NCBI RefSeq assembly: GCF_905220415.1 | Contig: NC_059548.1 | Coordinates: 4,032,501 to 4,096,500, forward strand | Direction of reading: 5' to 3' | Length of the DNA stretch: 64,000 nt | Source of the DNA: Colias croceus | Lineage: Eukaryota; Arthropoda; Insecta; Lepidoptera; Pieridae | In this document: positions 44,333 to 57,110 of the stretch, one piece after another | Numbering within the stretch: the first letter of the stretch is position 1 | Layout: each line of letters begins with the position of its first letter | Notes under the pieces: generated by a model | Databases searched by the model: none | The model's input: only the letters and a program-made list of their open reading frames with translations | What the model was told of the DNA's origin: nothing | Translations under genes and position numbers: made by a program

Positions 44333-44605
44333 ATAATACTATTTGTAGTTGTTGTTTATTAATTATAATATGATGTATCGCATATCAGTATTGTATCTTC
44401 TTTTAGAATGTATTATTGTCTGTTATGTAATAATAATTCTTTATAAGTATTGTTTGTGGATGCCCACTTTCACGACATGTTGTCGGTACATTAAATACTC
44501 CGTCTCGTATCCCACGAGAATAAAAGTATTTAGAATCCCCTTAATTAAATCGTTATTATCATGTTATTGTAAATGTTATGTCATAAAGTGTAAGAAAAGT
44601 ATATA

Positions 44606-45301
44606 GTACTATTCGTTCAACCTTCTTCTTCGCCTTTTGTTCTGTTCTTGATTCCTTGGTGCATGAACTGTTGAAATTGAATCTGGTGCTATATTTATTG
44701 TTTGTTCGTCTGTAGATATTTGATGTGGCTCTAATCGATTATCTGGTTCGTCTGTTTGTGATGTGTGTTGTATGTTCATTGGTTGAGATGTATGTGTTGA
44801 TAGTCCTATACTTTGTGTGTTATGATTTACTGCTGCGTTTATAAATACGTTATCACCAAGTACTTTACTTAATATGATTGATGAATGTATGGCTGCTTGT
44901 TTTTGAAGAATGCTGATGTCAATAAACGTATCTAATTTATCTATATATTTTATAATGTTTTTAGCTACTACCCCTGTGGCTCCTATGACAATCGGAATGA
45001 CCGTTGTTTGAGTTTTCCACAAACGGCTTACTTCAGTCTTGAGTAGTTGATATTTACTTAACTTTTCTATCTCTTTCGGTCCTATGTTGTAGTCTATAGG
45101 TACTGTTATATCTATCAAATATGTTTTGTTGTTAATTTTATCTACATATATTAAGTCTGGTCTATTGTGTGTGATTGTGACATCAGTTTGAACAGGCATT
45201 TCCCAAAGAATTTTAGCGGTATCATTTTCTTTTACTTGTGGTTGTACAAGTGTTTCTTTCCACCATAGGTTTGTATTATATATATGTTTCCTATCTAGGT
45301 A
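44606..45301 (-). pseudogene. C-terminal fragment of a non-LTR retrotransposon with restriction-like endonuclease (R2/R4/Dong group)
   Basis: About 230 codons are open on the minus strand. The upstream part reads NTNLWWKETLVQPQVKEND then AKILWEMPVQTDVTI and THNRPDLIYVDK. RPD, followed by YLIDITVP (Asp) and EKLSKYQLLKTEVSRLW, then VIPIVIGATGVV, is the PD-(D/E)XK endonuclease and following block found at the C-terminus of R2, R4 and Dong-type LINEs, which cut the target DNA. The frame continues upstream of the ATG at 45199, so that Met is internal. The reverse transcriptase part is absent. The tail is a low-complexity acidic/basic run ending KRRRRRLNE. Confidence 0.75.
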
Positions 45302-45341
45302 CTATATTATATTCTTCTATTATTATATTCTTATATATTAT

Positions 45342-45535
45342 ACTAGCTTACCGCCCGCGGCTTCGCCCGCTTTCTCTAAAACGATTTGAGATTTAAACTA
45401 TCCTATCTCTCAAGTTGGATCGAACTGCACATGGTGTGCAAATTTTATTATAATCGGTTAAGTGGTTTAGGAGTCCATTGAGGACAAACATTGTGACACG
45501 AGATTTATATAGGTATATTAAGATTATTGCTTTTA
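45342..45535 (+). repeat. dispersed lepidopteran repeat (ACTAGCTTACCGCC type)
   Basis: Opens ACTAGCTTACCGCCCGCGGC and contains TTATAATCGGTTAAGTGGTT. Same general class as 63385-63610. Confidence 0.75.
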
Positions 45536-45591
45536 TTTTTTTCATAATATGTACACTGGCCACAGACTGTCGTCAGGGTGTCAATATGGTG

Positions 45592-45655
45592 TCCACTGAA
45601 AATCAGTGGAGAATCTAAGTGTCTATATGTCCTTAGATTCTCAAACCACTGAGTG
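45592..45655. repeat. double hairpin
   Basis: TCCACTGA-AAA-TCAGTGGA at 45592-45610, immediately followed by GAGAATCTAAG (45609-45619) paired with CTTAGATTCTC (45632-45642). The outer TCAGTGG can also pair with CCACTGA near 45647, so two alternative folds compete. It probably belongs to the 3' UTR of a mobile element, since the following sequence runs into AAATAAATGTATTTTCTTTC. Confidence 0.55.
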
Positions 45656-45906
45656 GATTATATCCATTTTGTGCCGTTGTAACTAGTTATATAAGTTAAT
45701 TTTATTTATTTTTTATGTATTAATGTGCATCGGTACAAATAAATGTATTTTCTTTCTTCTTTCTTACATTACAATTACAACATGCAGTTTTTACAGCACA
45801 TACATGTTCGGAAGGAATGTTATGCTTCCCACGAGAACGCATTTACCCAGCTCTCAGATAATAGCTAGGTACAAGATTTTCGTAACAGGGCATAAGCTCT
45901 TGTATC

Positions 45907-47370
45907 AGACAAAATTACACCGAGTGCGATACGTGTTGTATCGTCAAAAATATTAGAGAAAATTTTACAAACGAGATTAGAAAAATATTTAGACTCATTT
46001 AATTTTATTTCAGTGCGTCAATACGGTTTTAAGCCAAAAAGTAACACTCTGTCAGCGACTATAGACCTGACTACTAAAATAAAACAGAACATTGACGCAA
46101 AAAATTTAGTTTTGGGAGTATTTATTGACCTACAAAAGGCCTTCGATACCGTTTCTCACGAACTTTTAATAAAGAAATTAGCATCCATTAACATTACTGG
46201 TAAAGCACTAGACATGCTGAAATCATATTTAAAAAATCGGTCACAAATCGTTAAAATAGATAACTACAATAGCATTCCCTTGCCAATTACGTGTGGCATA
46301 CCACAAGGTTCGATTTTAGGCCCATTGCTTTTTTTAATTTATATTAATAATTTACAAGATTTAAAACTAAATGGTCATCTAACACTTTATGCGGATGACA
46401 CCTGTCTGTTTTATTTTGGTCCCTCTATACACGACATGATAAAGCAAGCACAAAATGATTTAAATAAATTAAATAAATGGTTTCAATACAATCTACTAAC
46501 AATAAATATATCTAAAACGTGTTATATTAAATTCAAAGCTCAGAACAAAATTATTCCACCACACGCTCCACTTAAAATTAACGGTGTTGTATTAGAACAT
46601 AAAACCCACGAGAAATACCTAGGTTTGCGAATCGACAGCTCTCTAAAATGGAATTATCACATCGACCACCTAAAAAATAAATTATCAGCACTTCTTAGAT
46701 CTCTGCGTAATATCACTTCTTGCATTCCTCATAAATTACGCCACACCATCTACAACACGTTAGTCAAACCTCACCTAATGTATTTAATAGAAGTATGGGG
46801 TAGCGCTTACAAAAATAAATTAGCGCCACTACAAATTTTACAAAATAAAATTATTAAAACCATTTTTAAATATCCTTTTTTAACTTCTACAAATAAAATC
46901 TACGACGATACTAAAATAATGAATTTAAAACAATTATACTTTTATAATACGTGTATGTTCATCCACAAAGCGCTACATAAAAACATAAATACAAATATAA
47001 TATTCTCAACATCAAATCGCCACTATCCTAATAGACGAGCTAGCTATCTTGCCCTCCCGAAGATCCGAACGAATTATGGAAGGCGAACGGCAACATACGA
47101 GGGAGCACGTTTCTATAACGGATTGCCAAGCAAATTAAAAAGTGTAAACTCATTCATTGTATTCAAAAAACAATTAGCGAAACACATCCTGGAAGACCAC
47201 ACGCTCAAACTTTGAATGCAATGAATGAGTACCTAACCCAAACTTATGTTTATAGTATGTAACTTACTCTAAATTTTTAACTAACGAATGATATTTTTTA
47301 TAAATACCTATGTTTAAAATTTAAGTTTCTCATGTAAGTGTCTTAATGGGAATAAATGTCTTTAAACCTT
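45907..47370 (+). mobile_element. 5'-truncated LINE with intact reverse transcriptase C-terminal half
   Basis: RT similarity starts upstream of the GTG at 46013: an open frame from about 45907 gives VVSSKILEKILQTRLEKYL then DSFNFISVRQYGF. After the frame stops at 47215 there is a 3' UTR ending in TTTAAACCTTAAACC repeats (about 47352-47370), a tail typical of non-LTR elements. The endonuclease is missing. Confidence 0.82.
46013..47215 (+). pseudogene. partial LINE reverse transcriptase (Jockey-like group)
   Basis: 400 codons without interruption; the frame is open upstream of this point. Blocks: GVFIDLQKAFDTVSHELL, CGIPQGSILGPLLF, LTLYADDTCLF (catalytic YADD), then YLGLRIDSSLKWNYH and the C-terminal block KTIFKYPF...RRASYLALPKI and ARFYNGLPSKLK. 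This is the palm and thumb part of a reverse transcriptase that copies the element RNA at a nicked target. There is no genuine start, so the copy is 5'-truncated and dead as a gene, though it lacks inactivating changes within the remaining part. Confidence 0.82.
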
Positions 47371-50300
47371 AAACCTTTATATTTTATGACAAGTTATTGT
47401 ACAAGTCGATCGTATTTTAAAGTCCCGCTTTTTTAAGATAGTGTGCAATCTATCTAAAGTAATAAATACCGTTTATTAGAAATAGGTAGTTCGAGGATCG
47501 AGATCGGAGGGATTTCAATTTTCAACCGATAATTTGTCATCACGTGATACAGAAATAAGATTTAACTGTTCATAAAAATAAACAGATTTAAACTTGAAAG
47601 CAAACTTTTTATAGTAGCTTTTTCAAAGCACCTGTTTGAGATACACAAATGCATGAATCAACACAACAATAGCTTTATACTTATTATAAATGCATACAAC
47701 TATAGCAGCTTTATCAAATAGAGCGCAGTAATGAACTGCACTATTCTAATTTACAATTATAGCAGTGTGTATGTAAAAGCGTTCCGACATCCACATTTAA
47801 TTGTGGAGCAATAATCCAGTCCCATCGCTAGGCTTATCTGGATGTAGGTGCGCAGGCGCATGCGACGTGATCCTCTTTACATTTACGACATAGAAGATCT
47901 AGCTAGAGACAATTTATGCTCTAATAAAACTAGTTCATTAACTTTTATCCATGGTATTGGAAAACTATTTGAAAAGAGAAGTAGTGTAGTCAGTTTTTCT
48001 TTATCAACATATTTTACTAAACTACGCATCTATAAATATCGTACCTATCACAACAGATTAAACCAAACTAATGTTCGATATGGTGGTAATTTTTTAAATA
48101 AAATACAGAATGCAACATACATCCAATAAAAAATGTACAAATTTAAAAGTAAATTCAACAAAAAGAGCGCGCCACAATTCACTGCAGCGTACAAAGGCTA
48201 TACCGATCAGTTACCGCCTGAATAATATAGAACCATCGCACTTTTTGCAGTCAGAATTTATAGCTTGTCTTTGGTGTAGGTTGTCTATGGTTGCATCTTA
48301 TTCATGCATACCCCGCACGTCTCATATACTGAGATGTAATCTGTTTGCTTTACGATCGAAGCCGCAACGCTTAGTTTACTATGCGACTTTATAATATGAA
48401 GCACGGAATGCTCACGTACGCGTGTACTATAATTTTATTGTAATCTGGCTGTTATATTCCATGGGTGGGTTTTAAAATAGCTATCTGGGTTCGATTGTTT
48501 ACAAAATGTGGAATACATTGGTACCTATGGTCGAAGTATGGTAGGTAGAGATTATATTCAACATAGAGAATTAATTACCTCATAACCTACCACTTATTAT
48601 AATTGTTTTTGAACAACAAACCGCTGAATACAATTGTTTGTCATAAAAATCATAACAGTTGCAGTATAACGCTACTATATATAGACTTAGGCTATAGATG
48701 ATAAAGATGCGTTTGAAGGCAGAGAGCATAATAAAACAAAACAATTGTTTTATGTATTCAAAACATGAAAACAACTTTTCATATCAAGCTTACATATCAG
48801 GTCATCACAGTCAATTTAGCTGCGCTCTTACAACACGGGTCATTTCCAGTGCAGAATTAAGTTATTTGATAGCTAACAAAAAGCAATAAAGATTTATCTC
48901 GTCCGTGCACATTGAATCTTGCAGTACCTGCTTTGCATACGTCTGTCCGGCCCGTGCCAGGTCACGAACAAAACAACATAAACACAAATTAAACGAGCGA
49001 AAGAAACTCGGCAAAAAACACGCTACCTGAGCTTGCATTGCCTTAATTTTTTATCGCAACGACACCGCTTTGCCAGCTTCTAACAAAAATTATCTGGAAC
49101 AGGCAGAACGAGATAGACAGACATATCATTTGAGATAGAAAGAAACGGACAAATGTTTCTAAAATAAGGGCTATGTCAAAAGTGGTAGCCGAAACAAGTT
49201 ATTTAAATTCGTCGGTCACCCTAAGGACGCAACGCCCACGTCTCAAGATCCAGTCCGATGACAATAATTCATTATTTCAGACACCGCGGATTACTTCAAG
49301 ACAAAATTTAAAAATAAAAGATGTTACGTGAAAATAATATCTATTAGATATCGTGCAGATGTATCTGGAGACCAATAAAGTAATCATCGGAATGGCCTGA
49401 CCAATTACGAAGCTGCCGACTCATTCGCGAATCGAATTCTTAAATTTAATTGATGGTGGTGTGGGCCATAACTCGTGCGTCGCGCTCCAATGCTCTCTCT
49501 ACCTGTGGCTCTACGTCGGTGGCTCGCAGTTTATGTAAAATAGATGCTAATTCAATTTGCGCTCTGAGGAACACTGAATTTGCTGCTTTTTGGTCCTTGA
49601 AATATTCTTCTTTGCATCCAATAATAATTTGCGCAATATTATTATCCTTAAACCTTAACGTTTTAAAAACGATTGTGATTCGAACACCGTGTATTAAAAA
49701 CGCATCAGGATTAGGGTTAAAAATTACTGACAATTTATTCCTCTCGACCAAAGGATCTGCTAGCCAAGAGGTGAAAATAAGAGCCAAAAGGGTATTTTCG
49801 AAAATCGATTAAGGAAGATATGATTAAGCACCAAGTTTTTGTAGCTACAGCAAAAAAATGTTGAAAATTTAGCGTGCGATGTTATAAAGCAATCCGGCAG
49901 TGAATAATTACATTATGATCGCTGTCATTGTGTTGCCCAGACCCTTAATTACCGCTATTCATGAGAACTGACTGGATGTGTATAGAAACATATTTTTATG
50001 ATACAATTGTGTAAATCGCCGTCGACGTTGCGTAAAATTATGGTTGCAAAATAATCCTTTTTAATGCACTTGATTGTATTTCGCGTTCCCGCTATTCAAT
50101 CCTGATCCTGAAGAATTTACGTGGTCTTTAAATAAGCATTTTGTATATTGAAGGCAATATATTGAAGATTTAAATTATGTTCTTATTTTTATTTATAATT
50201 TATATTGTAACTGTTCTTTTATGTAGGTTATTAATTTATTAGAAATAAAATATAAATTACGTTGCATACATGCGTCATGCATGATGCAGGTATAAATGTA

Positions 50301-51451
50301 CCTACTTATATAAAATGAAGTAGGTACCTTTAGGCTTTGTGATAAGGTAGAGCCTAGACTCTTATATCTTACTATTTTTAAATTATTTGTTACTTTTATT
50401 TACTTTGCAAACTTTATAAATACTAATGTTCACATGATGCTTGTTACAAGAAAGATATATATTTGAAACAAGAAGATTTGAAATAAAAAATTGACCGTCC
50501 TTTTATTGAATAAACGTCAAAGTCAAATGTATAAACCATACATTTTCGCCGCCGATTTTCGCTAAAGCCCAAATTGACAATTACATACAGAACAATACAG
50601 AAAAAAAACTGAAAAACACGATAACGTTAATATTAAATCAAATAAGCTAAGCAAATAAGTATATATTCAATTGCACGCAAGTCACACCCACCAATGCGTT
50701 TTAATTACGAAATCAATAATCGAATTGGTAAGCTATATTGATTGTCTTTCGATAACGGGCCGCAATCGAGGCGAAACATCGACTCGAATGATTTATTTAG
50801 GCACTGTATGCACTTTGATTTACAGTAGGACTATTTCTACATGCATATTTGTTGTTTTTACAGCATTTTAAAAACACTTTCAACTGAGGAACGCGGGATT
50901 ATGCTCAAATTTTGTGTGAAAATGAGAGGTTTAAATATTATCTTTAACAAAATATTGGCAGCTTTATGCCTCAGTTACATTTAAGCAAAACTCAAAAAAG
51001 GGATATAAATTTAAAAAGCATGCTGCCAGGATGAGGATACAGAAGAGGAAAAAATAATATCATTGAAATTAATAATAGACATTAGTAATTAAGATCACTG
51101 CAGATATTTATAAAGTGTATCGGAAGGAAAACTAGCGGACACAATCGTCTATAACAATACATTATTTGTTGAGTTATCTTGTGACTTGTCATATCCTTCA
51201 AAGGGATTTTGATTTAGAAGTTTTTTATTAACGACAAAGTTGTTTTAAAAGCTTTTTAATACTATTTGTGGAAAAAAAGAAAGGAAATAACTAAGGATAG
51301 CTCTTTTTCTTTTGTTATGGCAAAAAATAACACCTTTTAGTTTTCAAAATTTGTTTACCATTAGGTAAGTATTTCCCTTTTTATTTTTTGGAATATAATC
51401 ATATACTTACAAAAAATGAATAAAACCAGATAACGAACGTCATAATAAAGG
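47371..51451. other. gene-free stretch with one ORF open on both strands
   Basis: Mostly AT-rich. At 49446-49812 both strands are open for 113-120 codons; the minus-strand frame reads ...FNPNPDAFLIHGVRI...FLRAQIELASILHKLRA. No domain is recognised. Frames at 47848-48129 and 48110-48394 are not supported. Confidence 0.4.
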
Positions 51452-51462
51452 TAACTGTACCT

Positions 51463-51533
51463 TTTTTTTTTTTTTTTGTATGGTGTTTCTCAATGTTAGC
51501 CAGAAGGGCTACTACATTTTAACGCGGACGCGA
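51463..51533 (-). mobile_element. short retroposed fragment with poly(A) and target duplication
   Basis: TAACTGTACCT at 51452-51462 is repeated at 51534-51544. Between them, read on the minus strand, are about 55 bases (…GTAGTAGCCCTTCTGGCTAA…AACACCATAC) followed by a poly(A) of about 17. This is the structure of a severely 5'-truncated LINE or retrocopy inserted by target-primed reverse transcription. Confidence 0.65.
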
Positions 51534-51544
51534 TAACTGTACCT

Positions 51545-52089
51545 GTACTTCGACTATTATACTGCAGTTTGTGCAAAAAGGTGACCGTTTCCCGTTTGCC
51601 TCTCGGTCATTAAAATCACATCAGTGTCCGATAAATTATTTTATTAAATGTCGATTCACACCTTTGGAACAGCACGAGCGTGTGCCAGCGTGCCTAATCG
51701 AAACCTTGAATATGTTTGTGACTGGCACTAAATAAAAAAAATACTTTCTATATGACCTCCATGAAGGAAACTGTTGAAATGAAATGTTTTTATTTTTTTA
51801 ATATGTAAAACCTCTTTTGAAATAATTCTGGGCATCTTCTGAATTATTAAGTACCTACTCGTACTCTATAAAACAGAACTTATTACTGCAAAGAAAAACA
51901 ATTTTGCTAAGGAAATTAATCATAGATGGGAATAACTCCATAAATTAATCATATGAAGATCACTATCTAAAAAAAGCGTTAAAACCGATAAGCGTTATTA
52001 CAAAGCAATTACATACTCATTTACTTTCATTCAACCAGTTAATTTAACTATAGGATAGAAATGCTGGAGCCTCGGATCATTAATAATAA
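51545..52089. other. gene-free stretch
   Basis: Nothing recognised. Confidence 0.5.
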
Positions 52090-52262
52090 TCTTTATATAT
52101 AAAAATGAATCGCAAAATGTGTTGGTAAGCGCATAACTCGAGAACGGCTGAACTGATTTCGATAATTCTTTTTTTATTATATTCCTTGAAGTACGAGGAT
52201 GGATCTTATGTAGAGAAAACGTAAACATGTACCACGGGCGAAGCCGGGGCGGACCGCTAGTT
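52090..52262 (-). repeat. dispersed lepidopteran repeat (reverse)
   Basis: Ends CATGTACCACGGGCGAAGCC then GGGGCGGACCGCTAGTT, the reverse of the ACTAGYGGTCCGCCCC start; it contains CTCGAGAACGGCTGAACTGA. Confidence 0.8.
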
Positions 52263-55200
52263 GATTATATAATTAATGGCTTTTGTTCTTCTTTCTCATC
52301 ATTATACGCATATTCCTCTTCAGAAATACGAACGGAATAGCAATTCAGTATCTAATAAAATAATAGTTAAAGTGAGCATCAAGTTCTATCGTTTCAATTA
52401 TAAAGATAATTTGAGGGAGCTATATTATTTATACCCTTGCCAGAGTTCGTTATTAAGCATTATTGATAAACGATAATCGTAATTAGTAACGACAGCATAA
52501 ATGCGATGAGTTTTTGAAAATATAGATTAGCAATTAGGTACATACTTTTAGGTCATTTTTGGACTAGGTACTATCTAAAAATGACAACATAAAGGAATAC
52601 GATCAAAATGTACTTTCGAACCTTTAATAAGCACAAGACCTTATGCTTTTACTAATAGCATAATGTCTCTATAGATGGAAACGTATGGTAAAAGCCCAAA
52701 CCGTTTTTACCCGCGTTGGTGAGGTGAACGGGCATTCGACTTCCTGACATGGACACATTGACACGTCGCTATAAATCTTTTGAATGACAGAAGTCTCGGA
52801 GGTGGTCCCGACTTGCAGGATTTATAACTATACTGTTCAATTATGTAGGTTATATTATAACAGCTTGACAAGCCCCTTGCATATTATAACTCAATTAATG
52901 TCTTAAACAGGCTCAATTAATTATATACGTCGGGTTCGTTTAATAGCATGTAGAGAATAAGGAGATTGCTTCATATCTAGTATCGAGGAAGGTCGATTTG
53001 TTGCAAAGTCTACATAATAAAAAGTACCTGGAGTACACAGGATGGTGATCTCCAATTCGCTCGTGAAGAATGGAAGACACATATGTGAAGCTAATAATAA
53101 TTACAGCAAAAAGAAAATAATATTTCTTAATTCAAATATTTCCTAAACTTCGTCTAATTTTCTTATGCGAGTTCGTTTTGTTTTTCTATAAACTTTTCCA
53201 TCCCAAATCCGAATGCTGGCAAAAGCTTCCTAAATTATTCCACTACGTTTTTAGTTACAGTTTAAAATAAATAAAAATACATAAGGGTTTCATTCGTTCC
53301 TTGTGTTTCGACATGTGTATTCACAACAAATTGAACACCGCTTGAAGATACAAATGGAAGACAATAAATTTCTCCCATCTCAAAGCTCATAACGTTCAGA
53401 CCAGTCTCATAACTTTGTAATAAAGGTTCTTTAGAGAGGTTTTATCGCTCCGTTTTATGATGGGGTAATTACGGCCCTACCTGTCTTGGTTTTGAAATCA
53501 CCTCCACGGGGGCGGTGGGATGATACCTAGCTTATGTAACTCGTGCGCTAGATTGCAGGACAAATTGCTTGATTAGCGATGAAACAAGGAAAATGTTAAG
53601 ACTTAGTGCTCATGTTTTAATTACGTTGAAGTGTTATGTGTGTACTACTTAGCGTATTACGAGATTTTATAACATTGCAATTTACCTACTATTAATAGGC
53701 TGGACGCGAAAATTTCTATGTTATGATTCTCAAACTTATAAAGATGTGATTGTAAGAAACGTTCTTCGTTAAAAGTACAAATAATGTTAATTATTCATGA
53801 AATTTATATTATGATATAGATAACTATAATATTTCAGCAATAGATAATTATGTAGTTTTAATGTCCACTAACATAATCGACAAATTATGCAACAACCGGT
53901 TATCAAGAGAAATTTGCATAATGATTATTATCTTTACTATATTTCAATGCAAAAAATTCACATTCAGATATTAAATTGATAAAATTATTTCAAAACAAAC
54001 GGGCATAAACATATCGCATGTCCCATACAACACAATTACAGACCAACAGCGCTGACTCAGTGACTGCTTTCTCACGATTGTAATCGGACTGGACTAAATT
54101 ATCAGGCCACAGCACAAATCTAGTGCTAACAAGAGCCACTATAAGCAGATACTATTTCAAGCGTGTTCTCACCCGAAATGAATGCTATAGTAATATACAG
54201 TACGCAAGCGATGCAATCGTTCTGTTGGGCGCAAGGCGCACATTCGATTTGTTCATTGTCCGGTAACGCTAACGATTCGTGCAAAAGTACGGTGGCACGA
54301 GCTGTGTTTAACTACTGATTTTGATTTGATTTTCTTTTGATTAATAATTATATTGTAATAAACGATGAGACTAAATACAATTTGTTTTATTATAATTTAT
54401 ATACCTGATTCTCCCTATCTTAGCAAAGCATATACTGCAGTGTTGTGACTTTTAAGATACTTACTTACATATTTTGTCCTTTACTTTCGCTATTTATTAG
54501 CTAAATAAATATATGATGCATATATATATTTGAGCAACTTACGATGAGCTTTCTGTGAAGTAAAAAAGCACCATATACCCATGCGAGTAAAAGTAGAGCT
54601 AATTTTCTCCACTTCACATTTAAACTAGGTTTAAATCACACCTTCCCAAACGTAAACTTTAACTCTTTAATACCGTCTAAACCTAGTTTAATATCGTACA
54701 AGCGACCGCGTTAACACAGCACAATCTATCAGTGGCATCGATTCAATTAGCAGCAGAACAATGGTCCGCTACCGGAACAGCACTCACCCGTGACTTCGCT
54801 CGCCGTAAACAATGGAAATGGAAAAATGAATACTAACTCTGCCTATTATTTATAAATTTTAATCTCATTAAAGACGTTCTGATTGAAGGCACTCGCTCGG
54901 CTGGCGCGTTATGGGTGTAAATGTTTCTGTTGTTTCCGTTTATGTGTTTTTTTTTTTTGTTAGAAGTGCAAACATTTTATGTAGGAGCACAACAAAGAGT
55001 AATCACATATTGAAACTAATTAAAATTACAATAAACTTAATTATTTATTACATTACTCCTACAACCGCTTAGCGATTCATAAAGTTTACATAGTTTAAAA
55101 AGTGAATAAAGATGAAGATATTGAAAAAAATCTAAAACTATGATAACTATATATATTTAATATTCAGTTTTGAATCCTTAGTAGGTACTTTACATTTCTT

Positions 55201-56763
55201 AATTATAATCCTGTTTCACAGTGACTTTTTCCACCTAGATAAAAATTTCTACTCTTTTATCAATGGCTCTAAAACCCGTGATTTTCCAACAAAACAAAGT
55301 TTTTATTTATTCTTTTTAATACGAGCTACGAAGTGCGAACGAACGTCATCACCTGTGGTCATCACATTAATGTACAATTTAAATAGCATAATATTAAGAT
55401 ATTCTATCTGTTTGGGTATTGATTTGTATCGACAGTGATTAATTACGACTCGTAATAACATTGTAATTACAAGCGAATATAATAATTGGGTCTACCATTA
55501 ATTATTTTGATCTATTCTAGCTATTGTGTTTTGGAGGTGGGTTTTTATCATTGATGTGTAATTATTACGAAATTAGACATGTTCATAAACATCTGTATTT
55601 GTGTATTTTTCGCTATGATTTTATTTTTTACAAATCGCAACTTCTTTATTAAAAACTTATTCTTAGAATATTAAAAGAGCTTTGGATGAGAGACCTTTTT
55701 GTAAGAACTTTTTTCAAAACCGACATTCTATTGAAGAATTGTTAAACTAATAACTAGTTAAATAAAGTTAAATACAATTTTTTTTTGTTGAAATTGTAAC
55801 CTTTTCTTAATTGTTCGTAACACATTATAGGTACAAGATAGGTACATGATCAGTTGCTAAATGCTTAAATAAGCGAAGCGTGTCGCTCTGTGGTGTCGCT
55901 CTATCATTAATTGTAAAAAACGTGAAATCACATACATTAATTAATTATCATGGTCATTATTGACTCCTATTTATCAACTTAATAAAAATGTCGTTCATCT
56001 TGCGCGAGCTTTAATGAGAACACTTATCTGAGCGCGGGGGAGTCCTTTCAGCGAAGCGGAGTAAAATTGGTTTGCAAGATCAAATTTTTCATGTATTTGC
56101 AATTATATGACGCTTCTAGAAAAAATAATCAATACACTTCAAGATATTTCCTAAAAAGTGTGCTAATTTGTTACACAACCACGTGTATTTTGTTCGATCA
56201 TATAAAATCATAAAAATAGGCTAAAATAAAGATCGAAAACGAATTATTTATTAATGAAATTTCTGATTTTGGAAATAATTTTTATATAAGGATATGTATT
56301 TTGATGTACTGCAGAAAACGTGCTAAATTTTGGTTTTCTACTGAAGCCCTGTAATTATTAAATACATATTATATCTCAGAACTTAACGTTGCCCAGCGTT
56401 TTCTTTACAAACCGCGCTGCCCGCTACCCCGCCAGTCCTGATCAGGCGCTTGCTAACGTAGGACCTGTGTCAAATTATCTCCGCTCGATTTTAAGTTTTG
56501 AGTAAAGATAAATTATTGAAAATGGGTAACAAAACAAACAAAATTCGGAAGAAAGCAGTGTCAGTATCACAAAAAAGGACAGGAAAAGAGAACTAGTATG
56601 TAAATTGAGTAATATGATAAAAACGTAGTTACTTGATGCCACAGAATAAAAATATCAGTTGGTCATAAAGTTTCACCTCGTATGCTTTTATTTCAAAACG
56701 ATAAAAGCTGCGTTACTGTGAAATAAGAGTTTAGTTTATAATAATTTGTTTTATATATATAAT
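52263..56763. other. gene-free stretch
   Basis: No credible gene. AAACTAGGTTTA at 54622-54633 and TAAACCTAGTTT at 54678-54689 form a 12-bp inverted repeat. Less AT-rich patches near 52680-52810, 53450-53540 and 54710-54900 are non-repetitive and may be regulatory. Confidence 0.45.
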
Positions 56764-56948
56764 ACTAGTGGTCCGCCCCGGCTTCGCCCGTGGTACATAT
56801 TTCGCAATAAAAGGTAGCCTATGCCTTTTCTCGGGTATCAAAATATCTCTATACCAAATTTCATGCAAATTGGTTCAGTAGTTTAGGCGTGATTGAGTAA
56901 CAGACAGACAGACAGAGTTACGTTCGCATTTATAATATTAGTATGGAT
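56764..56948 (+). repeat. dispersed lepidopteran repeat, near-complete short form
   Basis: Starts ACTAGTGGTCCGCCCCGGCT, contains GGTAGCCTATG and ATTGGTTCAGTAGTTTAGGC, a (CAGA)n tract, and ends TTTATAATATTAGTATGGAT. This is the clearest single unit of its family in the window. Confidence 0.85.
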
Positions 56949-57110
56949 TATTATTACGTAATTGGTGTATTATTTGCATAATTTTGGGGTATAATTATTA
57001 ATTACAGTTGTTTATTTTAAGGAAAAAAACAATAATGATTATTTGTTAAAAAATAATTGATAATAGTCAAATAATAATGATTATTGACTAATAATAATTA
57101 TTAATCACTA

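Noticed and set aside
45826..45836. Su(H)-like TTCCCACG
   Set aside because: Single match within mobile-element sequence and far from any gene.
46013..46015. GTG as the start of a LINE protein
   Set aside because: The same frame is open and RT-like upstream; the copy is simply 5'-truncated.
47848..48394. Two overlapping ORFs of 93-94 aa
   Set aside because: No similarity recognised; probably chance.
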